From: a virus
Virus record (IMG/VR): IMGVR_UViG_3300021963_000365
Span: 1 to 35,601 of that record
Reading direction: 5' to 3' (one strand)
DNA: 35,601 nt
The translations under genes and the position numbers were made by a program. Under the pieces are notes generated by a model that was not told where the DNA came from, ran no database searches, and saw only the letters and a list, made by a program, of their open reading frames with translations. Below are positions 14,242-22,146 of this stretch, one piece after another; position 1 is the stretch's first letter; the number at the start of each line of letters is the position of its first letter.

Positions 14242-14246
14242 TTATC
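14239..14246 (-). promoter_or_regulatory. Possible T4-type late promoter (GATAAATA) overlapping a hairpin
   Basis: Seven of eight bases match TATAAATA. If the last A is at -6, transcription would start near 14233, inside the 5' arm of the 14213-14241 hairpin. Late mRNAs would then lack nearly the whole 5' arm and could not form the hairpin. The arrangement is like T4 genes e and soc, where only late transcripts expose the initiation region. Confidence 0.4.
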
Positions 14247-14469
14247 ACAGCCCAATCGCACGTCCTTCAAACTTCAGCGGTGCACCATGTTTGTAATCAT
14301 GTTCAAGATAAGCAGCCAAACATTCGAAAGTCACAGCGCTATCCATATCTTTTGCCTGCTCAAGAGCATGTTGTGCATTGCGCACAAACTTAATCAAAGA
14401 TTCTACTGTGATTGTTGGGTTATCGAATGAACTGATGTGTGGTTTCATCCGAGCAGCACGTTGGTACAT
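14245..14469 (-). CDS. Small hypothetical protein (74 aa)
   Basis: A predicted helical, soluble protein starting MYQRAARMKPHISSFDNPTI, with a LIKFVRNAQHALEQAKDMDSAVTFECLAAYLEHDY helical core. The start is set by AAGGAG five bases upstream; an internal Met at residue 8 lacks this. No recognised domain. It has its own candidate sigma70-like promoter (14489-14517). It ends just before the hairpin in front of the nuclease-like gene, so early read-through from here is what that hairpin would control. Confidence 0.65.
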   Translation of the reverse strand: MYQRAARMKPHISSFDNPTITVESLIKFVRNAQHALEQAKDMDSAVTFECLAAYLEHDYKHGAPLKFEGRAIGL

Positions 14470-14488
14470 AAGAACTCCTTAAAACTAT

Positions 14489-14517
14489 ATTTTACATCAT
14501 AAGATGGAGTTTTACAA
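14489..14517 (-). promoter_or_regulatory. Candidate sigma70-type promoter
   Basis: Minus-strand TTGTAA (14517-14512, four of six), a 17-base spacer and TAAAAT (14494-14489, five of six). It lies in the 49-base gap after the glycosyltransferase-like gene (ending 14519) and just upstream of the AAGGAG of the 74-residue protein. The match is moderate and the region is AT-rich. Confidence 0.35.
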
Positions 14518-14518
14518 C

Positions 14519-15271
14519 TTAGAATATTTGTGTCCATTCAAAGTTAAGAACTTGCTTAGATTTTCTACCTTCTGCTGTTTTATTACGCTCTCTGACAAAT
14601 TTTTTAAGTCCGTGACGAAAAGCATCATTGCCCCACGAACTCACAGGATGTATAAGTGTGTTATCATCTGGATATATTGTAAACGGTACATCTTCCCAGG
14701 ACACGTTCCTCGCTCCACGAACGTACTTAACCTCCCACGTCTCCATTTTTTTTCTTTTCGCAACGCGTTTCAAAGTTTCTAAAAAATACCTATCACCCCA
14801 ATGAACATTAACAAACTCTTCATCATATCCACCTGTCTGCCAGAAATCATATTGGTGGACAAGATAGTCGTTTAAAGAAAAGTTATCAGGTGAACCTTTG
14901 TTCAATTCATAGAAAGAGTAGTAAGAGCCCTTGATCAAATCATCTTCACAAACATTAATCGTCTTCAATGTCTTGTCCGGATAGTGACGATCAATGTCCG
15001 ACATTAAATTCCAATCTGTCGTTGTATATTTCATTAATAGATTTCTTGTACCATGGGAATTGAAACCAATATCGTTAATGACACGAAACAAATGCATATG
15101 TTTTGTTGGTTGATTCTTTTCAAAAAAATCAACTGCTGGATTTTTCATTGAACCATCATCACCAACATTGAGAATAAATTCGTACCCTTCACTCTCTAAC
15201 CTCTTTACTGTTGAGTACCACCACTTTAACAATTCGAAATCGTTGTAGTATGTTACATTGAGTGATATCAT
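14519..15271 (-). CDS. GT-A type glycosyltransferase-like protein (250 aa)
   Basis: The protein begins MISLNVTYYNDFELLKWWY, has NVGDDGS at about 36-41 (the nucleotide-sugar binding strand typical of family-2-like transferases), and WNLMSDIDRHYP around 88-98 with a DxD-like SDID. Later WQTGGYDEEFVNVHWGDRYF resembles the acceptor-side GGYDE...WGxE/D motif. Such enzymes transfer a sugar from a nucleotide-sugar donor to a glycan, protein or modified base. It overlaps the methyltransferase upstream by four bases. With the two genes further upstream it forms a glycan-type cluster. The acceptor is unknown. Confidence 0.75.
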   Translation of the reverse strand: MISLNVTYYNDFELLKWWYSTVKRLESEGYEFILNVGDDGSMKNPAVDFFEKNQPTKHMHLFRVINDIGFNSHGTRNLLMKYTTTDWNLMSDIDRHYPDKTLKTINVCEDDLIKGSYYSFYELNKGSPDNFSLNDYLVHQYDFWQTGGYDEEFVNVHWGDRYFLETLKRVAKRKKMETWEVKYVRGARNVSWEDVPFTIYPDDNTLIHPVSSWGNDAFRHGLKKFVRERNKTAEGRKSKQVLNFEWTQIF

Positions 15272-15786
15272 GAAGAGAAATGGGATATAATTAGTTGATC
15301 ATATCGTGAAAATTTATTACGCCACCATTTTTCTGGTTTAACAGTAGCATGTGCGTTACTTCCGTCAACAAGCAGTTTGGTCGATGTCCGTGTTGATATA
15401 CCAAAAAAGATTGCTTTTTTTGAATAATCACATATTGCATCCATCACATCATCAACAAGATGCTCCGGAACATGCTCCATTACATCAATACAAACAATCA
15501 AGTCTGCTTGTTTATTTGGCTTGGTAGCATATCTTTCAACACCAGGATCAAAAAGAATCACTTGCTCCAGACCGAGCATTTGCTTCAGTTTATAATATTC
15601 CCATGCTTCGGCTTTTCCACAGCCATAATCAATAACACTTTTTATATTGGATGATTTTATTAATTGTGTAATTTCAGGTAGGTAGGCAACAATAGAATGC
15701 CCTTTAAAAAAATCAGGCTTTTGTTCATGCGTATCTTTATATACTTTATAGGTATCTTCTAGTGTCTGTGTAGTCATTATATTCAT
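15268..15786 (-). CDS. SAM-dependent methyltransferase-like protein (172 aa)
   Basis: A class I methyltransferase core: motif I-like SVIDYGCGKAEAW near residue 48, an acidic residue ending strand 2 (ILFDPG), and the CIDVMEHVPE motif typical of small-molecule methyltransferases. The end has HATVKPEKWWRNKFSRYD, shared with the second methyltransferase at 21233-21850. I took ATG 15786; ATG 15777 is also possible, and the TTG at 15789 is unlikely. It overlaps the upstream gene by about 40 bases. It lies among glycosyltransferases, so methylation of a sugar is a plausible role. Substrate unknown. Confidence 0.75.
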   Translation of the reverse strand: MNIMTTQTLEDTYKVYKDTHEQKPDFFKGHSIVAYLPEITQLIKSSNIKSVIDYGCGKAEAWEYYKLKQMLGLEQVILFDPGVERYATKPNKQADLIVCIDVMEHVPEHLVDDVMDAICDYSKKAIFFGISTRTSTKLLVDGSNAHATVKPEKWWRNKFSRYDQLIISHFSS

Positions 15787-16447
15787 CAATCCATTTCTGT
15801 GCGTACATCGTATCGTTATAATCTATAAACCAAGGACCACCGTCAGTGTAATGAATAGCCTTTGGATGTTCGATATAATAGTAATCATCGAGCGTATTCC
15901 ACTCCATAGTTATACTACCGATTTCATCATCCTGTAACCAATCAAACTGATGCAGCTTGCGTCCCGGCATCACCGTATTGACATACTCTGGTGTCAAAGC
16001 TCTGTTAGAAGGGTGCGCATTATTGAACACCATTAAGCTGGCCCAGTTTTTTCGTGGCATTGAGTGCTGTTCGACACCATCCATTTTTATACCTGTACGT
16101 GGTACATATGTTGGATGCTTTACTACGCTGACAGCTTTGTTCTCGTTGACAGTGTATACCAAGTTACTTATATCTTCAAGAAATAAAAAGTCGCAATCAC
16201 AAAATACAGAAAACTTTTTACCCATTCCCTGTCCGTACATTTCTATAGACGGAATCATAAACCGAGTGTATGTGAAGTCGGTTGATTGATTTGGTTCTTT
16301 AGGACGAGTGTATGTGTCAATGTTCTCACTCTTCAAAAACCAAATGTCCGGCTCATCAAATAATAATCTTTTCTTAATTGAGTAGGCACAGACTTCCGCT
16401 GCAATATCTTCGCGCTCATCATAACCAATGTATACATTATAATTCAT
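15746..16447 (-). CDS. Glycosyltransferase-like protein, GT8-like (233 aa)
   Basis: Starts MNYNVYIGYDEREDIAAEVCAYSI, the YIGYDxRE start of many phage and bacterial GT-A (GT8-like) transferases. The metal-binding DxD is D84-C-D86 (FSVFCDCDFLFLEDIS). A later KNWASLMVFNN and a C-terminal AIHYTDGGPWF (the histidine region used for Mn2+ in GT8) are consistent. ATG 16447 was chosen because it overlaps the upstream stop. The extra 18 residues in the longer frame are a hydrophobic stretch without a start signal. It would transfer a sugar; acceptor unknown. Confidence 0.75.
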   Translation of the reverse strand: MNYNVYIGYDEREDIAAEVCAYSIKKRLLFDEPDIWFLKSENIDTYTRPKEPNQSTDFTYTRFMIPSIEMYGQGMGKKFSVFCDCDFLFLEDISNLVYTVNENKAVSVVKHPTYVPRTGIKMDGVEQHSMPRKNWASLMVFNNAHPSNRALTPEYVNTVMPGRKLHQFDWLQDDEIGSITMEWNTLDDYYYIEHPKAIHYTDGGPWFIDYNDTMYAQKWIDEYNDYTDTRRYL

Positions 16448-17231
16448 ATTGTAAGTGATTCCTAAAATTAATATCAGGCATGTAACTACTGTACATCTCA
16501 TCGTTCATAACAATCCGATTATAAGCTGCATTTAACGATTGATCAAGATTACCAATATCGCTAAACATAAATTTCTTACTGCTTATAAGTGCAGAAGGGA
16601 ACGCATTACGTGACAGGCTTCCACCGTCTGTAAACAACACAGACGGTACTTTCATAAACTTTGCTGGCCATGCAGCCGTACCGTGGTAACCAACAAATCC
16701 CTTTGCTTTTCTCAATAGACTAACCAAACGATCAACTGGTGTTCTGTAATCAACAACAGCAACTTCATATTTCTCTGTTAGTCGTTGCACAACGTCAGCC
16801 CAGTAATCAGCAATTGGATCTTTCCATGCCTTCCCGTATTCTTTCAACGATTTAAGATTACCTTGTGTTGAGTTAACAACAATCAGATTAGTATTACCAA
16901 CGTTTGGTTGTTTGGGATACCAGTGGTTGTGAAATTGATCTTTACCAACAACACCCCAATCATAGTTGGTGTGGTTGATATCAAGTGGATTGTCAAATTT
17001 ATGAATCAATGTAACATCCGTTCCTTGCTTCTCACAAAGCATATCAAAGAACGAAGCTCTCTCCCACAACGCTTCGGGATCTGATCGATGCACTTTACGG
17101 TTCTGTCCATGTGACCATCTGAAAGTCAAACGAACGGGTGTCTTGAGTTTATAAGAGACATTGTGTGCATAACAAATTGGAGAAATGATATCACCGTAGC
17201 CTATCTTCCCCTTCCACTGAATATCAATCAT
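16437..17231 (-). CDS. Glycosyltransferase-like protein, possibly GT-B/GT9 type (264 aa)
   Basis: Starts MIDIQWKGKIGYGDIISPICYAHNVSY, with an early GYGD loop. The C-terminal half has VAVVDYRTPVDRLVSLLRKAKGFVGYHGTAAWPAKFMKVPSVLF, which resembles the donor-binding end of heptosyltransferase-like (GT9) enzymes (FVG...G..H.A..l..P.v.lF). I recall similar unannotated proteins in T4-like cyanophages. It is the first of three transferase-like genes read in order with a methyltransferase. The upstream overlap with the metallopeptidase is one base. The family assignment is tentative. Confidence 0.55.
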   Translation of the reverse strand: MIDIQWKGKIGYGDIISPICYAHNVSYKLKTPVRLTFRWSHGQNRKVHRSDPEALWERASFFDMLCEKQGTDVTLIHKFDNPLDINHTNYDWGVVGKDQFHNHWYPKQPNVGNTNLIVVNSTQGNLKSLKEYGKAWKDPIADYWADVVQRLTEKYEVAVVDYRTPVDRLVSLLRKAKGFVGYHGTAAWPAKFMKVPSVLFTDGGSLSRNAFPSALISSKKFMFSDIGNLDQSLNAAYNRIVMNDEMYSSYMPDINFRNHLQYEL

Positions 17232-17671
17232 TATATATTTCCGGCTTTTCTTTCCTGGTAAAGTGCATACAGTATGAACTCTAACGACGAAGCTTCAATC
17301 TCCCATGGTAGATCCGAATACTCTATTGTATCTATATCGACCCTCTCACCTTTCCATTTATCATTTGCTGGATTCAATTCACCTTTTGCAAATTGTTTCA
17401 CATGCACCATTTCATGGGCAAGAGTAATCAATGTATTTTTTAAACTACGTCGCGATCTCAACTCAATGATAAATTCTCTTGGTTTGTACCAGTCATTATA
17501 ATATGATATGCTACAGTTTCCTAGATCACCAATACTCGATTTCATAACAATTTCTATTGTGATATGCTTCATCATTTTTGATGAAAGCAATTCGCTGGCG
17601 AAAAAACGAGTACCGCTGATCAGCTCCTGTTCTACTAAAGGATTCCTGCAACCGGTTACTAGGATTTTCAT
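17231..17671 (-). CDS. SprT-like zinc metallopeptidase-like protein (146 aa)
   Basis: A zinc-binding HExxH motif at H86-E-M-V-H90, in the context NTLITLAHEMVHVKQFAKGELN, matches SprT/minigluzincin-type domains. The following QFAKGEL and W-G-E region (WKGERVDIDTIEYSDLPWEIEA) contains acidic residues that could give the third ligand. 146 residues is normal for a stand-alone SprT-like core. SprT proteins act on DNA-protein crosslinks in cells, but phage copies are uncharacterised. It is coupled by overlap with a small membrane protein upstream and a glycosyltransferase-like gene downstream. Confidence 0.7.
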   Translation of the reverse strand: MKILVTGCRNPLVEQELISGTRFFASELLSSKMMKHITIEIVMKSSIGDLGNCSISYYNDWYKPREFIIELRSRRSLKNTLITLAHEMVHVKQFAKGELNPANDKWKGERVDIDTIEYSDLPWEIEASSLEFILYALYQERKAGNI

Positions 17672-17835
17672 TAGTCGTCTACTACGGCTTTTTCGATTCC
17701 ATCACTAAGAAGATTCCAAATATCGACAGGTGAGTTAAACAAAAACCAAAAGCATGAGAATGCTATACTCAATCCAAAGCCCAAGACGACCAATGGATAA
17801 ACAACTAACCATGCAAGCGCTTTAACAATAAACAT
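17671..17835 (-). CDS. Small membrane protein (54 aa)
   Basis: A short gene between helicase and metallopeptidase. The protein is MFIVKALAWLVVYPLVVLG..., with a hydrophobic stretch of about 35 residues that can form one long or two short membrane helices, then an acidic tail ending IEKAVVDD. Its ATG overlaps the stop of gp41 (TGATG) and its stop overlaps the start of the next gene (TAATG). That double coupling is the main support for it being real. No function is recognised. Confidence 0.65.
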   Translation of the reverse strand: MFIVKALAWLVVYPLVVLGFGLSIAFSCFWFLFNSPVDIWNLLSDGIEKAVVDD

Positions 17836-19202
17836 CAGCTGAATCCTTTAAACGCTTCTCTATTAAACTTACCTTCACCAGGTTTATCAAAAACAGGTTC
17901 ATCATTCATCACGTTCTGTTGAGCAGATTGTTCGACATCGTACAATCGCATCTTTGGTCTATCGACTCCAACGACAAACCGTTTCATAAATGTTGGATCA
18001 CCATACCTATTTTTCAATTGCTTAAACATAATTTGATTAAGCTGTTGTAATTCATCTGTAGTAATCATTGCAGCCATAAAGTCAACGGTTGCTGGTAAAC
18101 CAAATGACTCTGATGTATCTTCAAGTCCCACATCCGAATTAGTAAATCCTGATCGTGTCGTCTGGGTAGCAGAGACAATAGGTACGTTGAATTCAACTGC
18201 AAGACCTCGCAACTCTTCTGCGATTGCCTTAACGTAAGTGTATGAATTGACATTCGCACCTTGCTTAAGCCGACTAGACGCACATATATTTAGATAATCG
18301 ATGTAAATGATGTCTGGTGTAAACTTTTTCTTTAAACGAAGTTCGTTTAACAAGTGTCTGAAATTAGCGGATCCAACAGAAGCGGTTGGATATTCCTTAA
18401 TAATTAACTTACCAGGTGCTTTTTCTCGAATTTTTTCAATCCGTTTCTCATAAACATCACGAGGTAATAAAGCTAACTCATCAAGTGGTGTGTTCAACAA
18501 GTTGGCATCAATACGTTCAGCAATCCTCTCCTCAGCCATCTCCATTGTAATGTACAAAACATTTTTACCAATTGAAAGATGCGAAGCAGCACAGTGACAC
18601 ATGAACAACGACTTACCAACACCGGTACCAGCAAGAATAACATTCAATGTTTTCTTTGGTAAACCACCTTTTGTTATCCTGTTCAAATATTCCAAATCAA
18701 AAGGAATCCGTTCTTCCTTTTTATGATAGAAGTCGTATCGAGCTGAGGCATCGTCAATAAAGTCGTGGCCAATGTGAGTGTCAAACGATACAGCGAGGGC
18801 TTCCTCTAAAAGGGAAGGAATCATCCCGGGTGTTGATTTACCTGTCTTGTCATCAAGGATTTTAATTGAGTCAGATATCGCATTGAAAATTGCTTTATCC
18901 TTACAAAACTTTTCTGTCTGTACAACAAGCCATTCCACATCAGCTGGCTTCTCTTCCAGCTGAGCAAGACGTAATTTTAATGTAACAAATTCATCGTTTG
19001 TAAAATGTGCTTGGTTTTCTATTTCCGCCTCAATAGCAACCTTGTTAGGAAACCTGTTGTACTGATCAACATAACCAGTAATAGTTTCAAATATAACTCG
19101 ATCGCTTCTATCGTGAAAATATCTAGTCTGCAAAAAAGGAATGACCTTGCGGCCATATCCTTCATTATACAAAAGGTTTGAAAGGATCAAGTCCTCAACC
19201 AT
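17835..19202 (-). CDS. 41: Replicative DNA helicase (T4 gp41-like, DnaB family)
   Basis: Unwinds duplex DNA 5'-3' at the fork as a hexamer and pairs with primase gp61. The N-terminal DnaB-like helical domain (LLYNEGYGRKVIPFLQTRYF) precedes the RecA-like core. Walker A is GTGVGKS at 192-198, Walker B is in FTPDIIYIDYLN near 280, and a SATQTTRSG-type sensor loop follows. The length is 455 residues (T4 gp41 475). It starts one base from the end of the 2OG-oxygenase gene, itself overlapping uvsX, so recombination and helicase genes are in one run. Confidence 0.93.
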   Translation of the reverse strand: MVEDLILSNLLYNEGYGRKVIPFLQTRYFHDRSDRVIFETITGYVDQYNRFPNKVAIEAEIENQAHFTNDEFVTLKLRLAQLEEKPADVEWLVVQTEKFCKDKAIFNAISDSIKILDDKTGKSTPGMIPSLLEEALAVSFDTHIGHDFIDDASARYDFYHKKEERIPFDLEYLNRITKGGLPKKTLNVILAGTGVGKSLFMCHCAASHLSIGKNVLYITMEMAEERIAERIDANLLNTPLDELALLPRDVYEKRIEKIREKAPGKLIIKEYPTASVGSANFRHLLNELRLKKKFTPDIIYIDYLNICASSRLKQGANVNSYTYVKAIAEELRGLAVEFNVPIVSATQTTRSGFTNSDVGLEDTSESFGLPATVDFMAAMITTDELQQLNQIMFKQLKNRYGDPTFMKRFVVGVDRPKMRLYDVEQSAQQNVMNDEPVFDKPGEGKFNREAFKGFS

Positions 19203-19850
19203 TTAAGCTCCCAAAGGCAAGAAATCAATATTGAATGAAAAAGAAATACGGGTGCTATCCGAATGCATTTCTGGTACACCATGATACAACCATGAAGGCC
19301 AGAAATACAACTTACCTTGCTTTGGCTGAATAGTCATTGATTCAGCAGCAAATGGTGTTGCACTTTGTTGTTTTAGTGGTGGCTCGTGCATACGAAATGC
19401 TGCCGTAGGATTCATTAGTATCAGAGGACTGCACGTATCATCTACTTTGGAATAGAACGTTCCAGAGAAATGAGAACGAGGGTGGTTGTGTGGTGGGTGA
19501 TAGCCACCTTTACGCATCACATTGACCCATAGATCAACAGAGCATTTCTCAATATTCAACTCATAATCAACCTCTTCTGCATATCTTACAGCAACAGAAT
19601 AAATTGCTTGGCGTAAACCATTCATATGAGTAATTTTTTCAATTTCTGGTCTATTGAAAAATGTGCTGTAACCACCCTCATAGTTCTTTCTATCACCAGC
19701 GAGCTTCAGTGCATCCTCATTAATCAGATGCGTTGGTAAATCCATATCAACCTCTGCAATCAAGACAGGAAAGACAGGATTAGAATTTATAACACGATTT
19801 CCTTCTGGACCAGGACCTGTATAGGAAAACTCTTGCACATCATTCGTCAT
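19203..19850 (-). CDS. 2-oxoglutarate/Fe(II)-dependent oxygenase-like protein (215 aa)
   Basis: The central part has GGYHPPHNHPRSHFSGTFYSK (about 115-135), with histidines that would bind Fe(II). The C-terminal half has PKQGKLYFWPSWLYHGVPEM with the second His (about 190), then STRISFSFNI carrying the Arg that binds 2-oxoglutarate. This is the pattern of the phage 2OG-Fe(II) oxygenase group common in cyanophages and pelagiphages. Substrates in phages are unknown; hydroxylation of a protein or nucleotide is possible. It overlaps uvsX by 11 bases and abuts gp41, so it is expressed with the replication genes. Confidence 0.85.
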   Translation of the reverse strand: MTNDVQEFSYTGPGPEGNRVINSNPVFPVLIAEVDMDLPTHLINEDALKLAGDRKNYEGGYSTFFNRPEIEKITHMNGLRQAIYSVAVRYAEEVDYELNIEKCSVDLWVNVMRKGGYHPPHNHPRSHFSGTFYSKVDDTCSPLILMNPTAAFRMHEPPLKQQSATPFAAESMTIQPKQGKLYFWPSWLYHGVPEMHSDSTRISFSFNIDFLPLGA

Positions 19851-20868
19851 TATTTACTCCATATTTAAATTCTTGTTGTACTGCTTCTTCAAGCAGCGCC
19901 ATTACCGATTCAGTATAATATTTCTCTGGCTCTTCATTAATGTTTTTACCAAAGCAGCTTGACCCATCAGGCAGTTGATACCGCGTTGAAACTTTCTTAA
20001 AGATCTTATACTTTTCAGCCAACTCTAAGAGGCCGTAGTACCGATCGAGCCCTTTGGCATAAGTAAGTAGCACTTCGATTTGGCTGTTCTCTTTTGAGAG
20101 TCTGGACTTGTACATTTTAACTTTGATGATGTTTCCGATGACATCTGCACCATCTTTTTCTTTTCGTTTGGAGAGCATAGCAATAGTGCTCGCTGCGTAC
20201 TTGAGGCCTGTTCCACCACTCAACTCCTTTGTAGGCACGTATGAACCGACTAGCTCATAGACGTGATTGGTCACTAACAAAGGGATTTTAACCTTTGCCA
20301 GCTTCAAAGTCAACACACGAAATGCTGCTTTGATAATTTGTGATTTGGTCATGTCTCTTGTATCTTTGCCTTCCAAACTATCTTCCATCTCTTTAGAAGT
20401 AGATAACTGGCCAAGACTATCAAGGACAAACATCATAGGTGGTCGTGTTTTCTCGTCTTGCTTTTCATATGCATCAATCAATTTCAATGCGTGTGTTTTA
20501 AATTTCTGAATTGTGTCTGGTTCTGCAATAATGATTCGCGATGTATCGATCCCACGATCTTCCATCATTGATTTGGTAATCGCAGCTTCCGTATCGTAAT
20601 ATACTACTCCTCCGGTTGGATTTTTTTCAAGGAAGGATCTGACGACCCCAAGAATGAAAAAAGTTTTACCAGTAGCGGACTCTCCTGCAAAAGCAGTAAC
20701 TTTATTATCAGGTACGCCGCCATAGAGGCTACCTGAGAGAACAGCGTTGAGAGCGTAGCTGCCAGTATCAATAAAACCCCCAAACTCAGCGCTACCAGTG
20801 CCGTCAGAGGCCATAGAAGTATCTTCATCTCTTAACTCCTTCACCAACATCTTAAAAAATTCACTCAT
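19840..20868 (-). CDS. uvsX: RecA-like recombinase UvsX
   Basis: Catalyses strand exchange and recombination-dependent replication. The RecA core is visible: Walker A-like AFAGESATGKTFFILG (about 56-65), a VVYYDTEAAITKSM segment, MFVLDSLGQL (Walker B), and a KIPLLVTNHVYE strand with AGG-like STGLKYAAS further on. I chose ATG 20868, giving 342 residues. GGAG lies nine bases upstream and the frame before it belongs to the end of the upstream gene. T4 UvsX is 391, and aquatic T4-like copies are near 340-350. It sits upstream of the oxygenase and gp41. Confidence 0.92.
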   Translation of the reverse strand: MSEFFKMLVKELRDEDTSMASDGTGSAEFGGFIDTGSYALNAVLSGSLYGGVPDNKVTAFAGESATGKTFFILGVVRSFLEKNPTGGVVYYDTEAAITKSMMEDRGIDTSRIIIAEPDTIQKFKTHALKLIDAYEKQDEKTRPPMMFVLDSLGQLSTSKEMEDSLEGKDTRDMTKSQIIKAAFRVLTLKLAKVKIPLLVTNHVYELVGSYVPTKELSGGTGLKYAASTIAMLSKRKEKDGADVIGNIIKVKMYKSRLSKENSQIEVLLTYAKGLDRYYGLLELAEKYKIFKKVSTRYQLPDGSSCFGKNINEEPEKYYTESVMALLEEAVQQEFKYGVNNDE

Positions 20869-21052
20869 CGTCAAGATCTCCAAGAACATCTGCTATATAA
20901 TTAAAATACCCACGAGCAAAGTCATCCGCATCAGCTTCTTCACCTTCAACGTTTAGGTATGGGTTAGAATATTTTTGATCCGCAGCTGCTTGATCATATC
21001 CTTGTTTATATGGTGCTTCCGCATACTTGCTGATCTTTGTTGCTTTCTTCAT
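20861..21052 (-). CDS. Small acidic hypothetical protein (63 aa)
   Basis: The sequence begins MKKATKISKYAEAPYKQGYDQAAADQKY and ends YIADVLGDLDDE. It is basic at the N-terminus and acidic at the C-terminus, with several aromatic residues (GYDQ, NPYL, GYFNY). No domain is recognised. It overlaps uvsX by eight bases downstream, and its upstream neighbour overlaps by ATGA. The context suggests it is a replication or recombination accessory of the uvsX operon, but this is only from position. Confidence 0.65.
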   Translation of the reverse strand: MKKATKISKYAEAPYKQGYDQAAADQKYSNPYLNVEGEEADADDFARGYFNYIADVLGDLDDE

Positions 21053-21231
21053 CTATCCTGCTCCATCTCTAGTTGTTTCATGTAATGATCATACAGGTTA
21101 TTATATGCTCTTACAATTGCTGGTGATACAGTATTAAACTGTTCATGCTCTTGTCCAACTGCATCTGCAAGAGCTCGAGACAATTTAAGCTCTATGGCTG
21201 TACCAATTGGATGTACTTCAAAATCTTTCAT
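21049..21231 (-). CDS. Small hypothetical protein (60 aa)
   Basis: A soluble, predicted helical protein starting MKDFEVHPIGTAIELKLSRALADAV and ending KQLEMEQDR. No motif is recognised. It begins two bases after the methyltransferase gene stops and overlaps the next small gene by ATGA, so it is part of the methyltransferase-to-uvsX run. Confidence 0.65.
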   Translation of the reverse strand: MKDFEVHPIGTAIELKLSRALADAVGQEHEQFNTVSPAIVRAYNNLYDHYMKQLEMEQDR

Positions 21232-21232
21232 A

Positions 21233-21850
21233 TTAAACCTTAATTAATGTTAAGTAAAATGATGATTGTCTTACCATTTGCTCTTCTGTAAACAAATCGT
21301 CACTGCACGGCAGTAATTTAAATTTAGCAAATTGTTTTAGCCACCATTCTTTTGGACGCAATGTTACATGATGTGGCTCGTCTAAAAAAGTCGCTATGCT
21401 GCAAACAAATAAACCATTCATCTTCAAGTTGTTGCGAATGTTAATTATTAAACCAGAAACATCTATTTCTGGAATATGCTCCATTACATCCCACGCTGTG
21501 ATAAGATCACATACCCCTGTAACACTTCTATCTTGGACAATAAAAAATGGTTTTGTTATGTCCGCCGTAAAGAGATTGTCAGGAATTGTAGCCCACTCTG
21601 CTCTTTTATGCTTCAGAGAAAAATCACTACCCTCAATACCAATTGCTTCATGCCCATCATCAAGCATATCTTTCACTAACCCACCACCTGAACATCCAAG
21701 ATCGGCCATGACAATCTTTTTACCATTTGTGATTTCATTTAGTCTTGCTACAAATTCAGGCTTATGTGTATTATCAACCATAGTACCTTTTGGCTCTATG
21801 TGATCATGGCTTTCATATGCGATAGGGAAGTCCGTTAAAACAGTTATCAT
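21233..21850 (-). CDS. SAM-dependent methyltransferase-like protein (205 aa)
   Basis: Class I methyltransferase: motif I KIVMADLGCSGGGLVKD near residue 45, EAIGIEGSD (acidic end of strand 2), and ITAWDVMEHIPEID (post-motif typical of small-molecule or sugar methyltransferases). The C-terminal HHVTLRPKEWWLKQFAKFK is shared in pattern with the methyltransferase at 15268-15786, so the two are likely paralogous. Unlike that gene it sits in the replication run between small genes and gp43. No DNA-methyltransferase motif (such as DPPY) is seen. Substrate unknown. Confidence 0.75.
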   Translation of the reverse strand: MITVLTDFPIAYESHDHIEPKGTMVDNTHKPEFVARLNEITNGKKIVMADLGCSGGGLVKDMLDDGHEAIGIEGSDFSLKHKRAEWATIPDNLFTADITKPFFIVQDRSVTGVCDLITAWDVMEHIPEIDVSGLIINIRNNLKMNGLFVCSIATFLDEPHHVTLRPKEWWLKQFAKFKLLPCSDDLFTEEQMVRQSSFYLTLIKV

Positions 21851-22146
21851 ATTGATTTTTTCTTTATGTGATTGCCCCCAATATTGTCAAGTTTAGTTTT
21901 AAATTGACTAATCTTCTGACTTCGGTTAGGCCATTTAATAATATCCATATCCGGATTGGCATTAAGATTTTTCAAAAGAGGCAGTACTGCATCATACATC
22001 TGTTGAAGCTTTGTTGTCAACATTTCTATTTCGGTCTGATGTGTTTCTTTTTCTTCTTCTGCAATAGAAGTAAGTTCTTTCTCATCAATGATTGTAAATC
22101 CAAAATCATCATCATCAAAAGAAGCTATCGATAGTTTGCTGGTCAT
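21847..22146 (-). CDS. Hypothetical coiled-coil protein next to gp43 (99 aa)
   Basis: An acidic start (SFDDDDFGFTIIDEKELTSIAEEEKE) leads into a predicted coiled coil (about 30-62, HQTEIEMLTTKLQQMYDAVLPLLKNL). The end is basic and contains DIIKWPNRSQKISQFKTKLDNI. I recall a similar WP.R...I..F..KL pattern in small proteins of T4-like marine phages. It overlaps the 3' end of gp43 by 32 bases, and GGAAG lies before its start. Function unknown. Confidence 0.7.
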   Translation of the reverse strand: MTSKLSIASFDDDDFGFTIIDEKELTSIAEEEKETHQTEIEMLTTKLQQMYDAVLPLLKNLNANPDMDIIKWPNRSQKISQFKTKLDNIGGNHIKKKSI

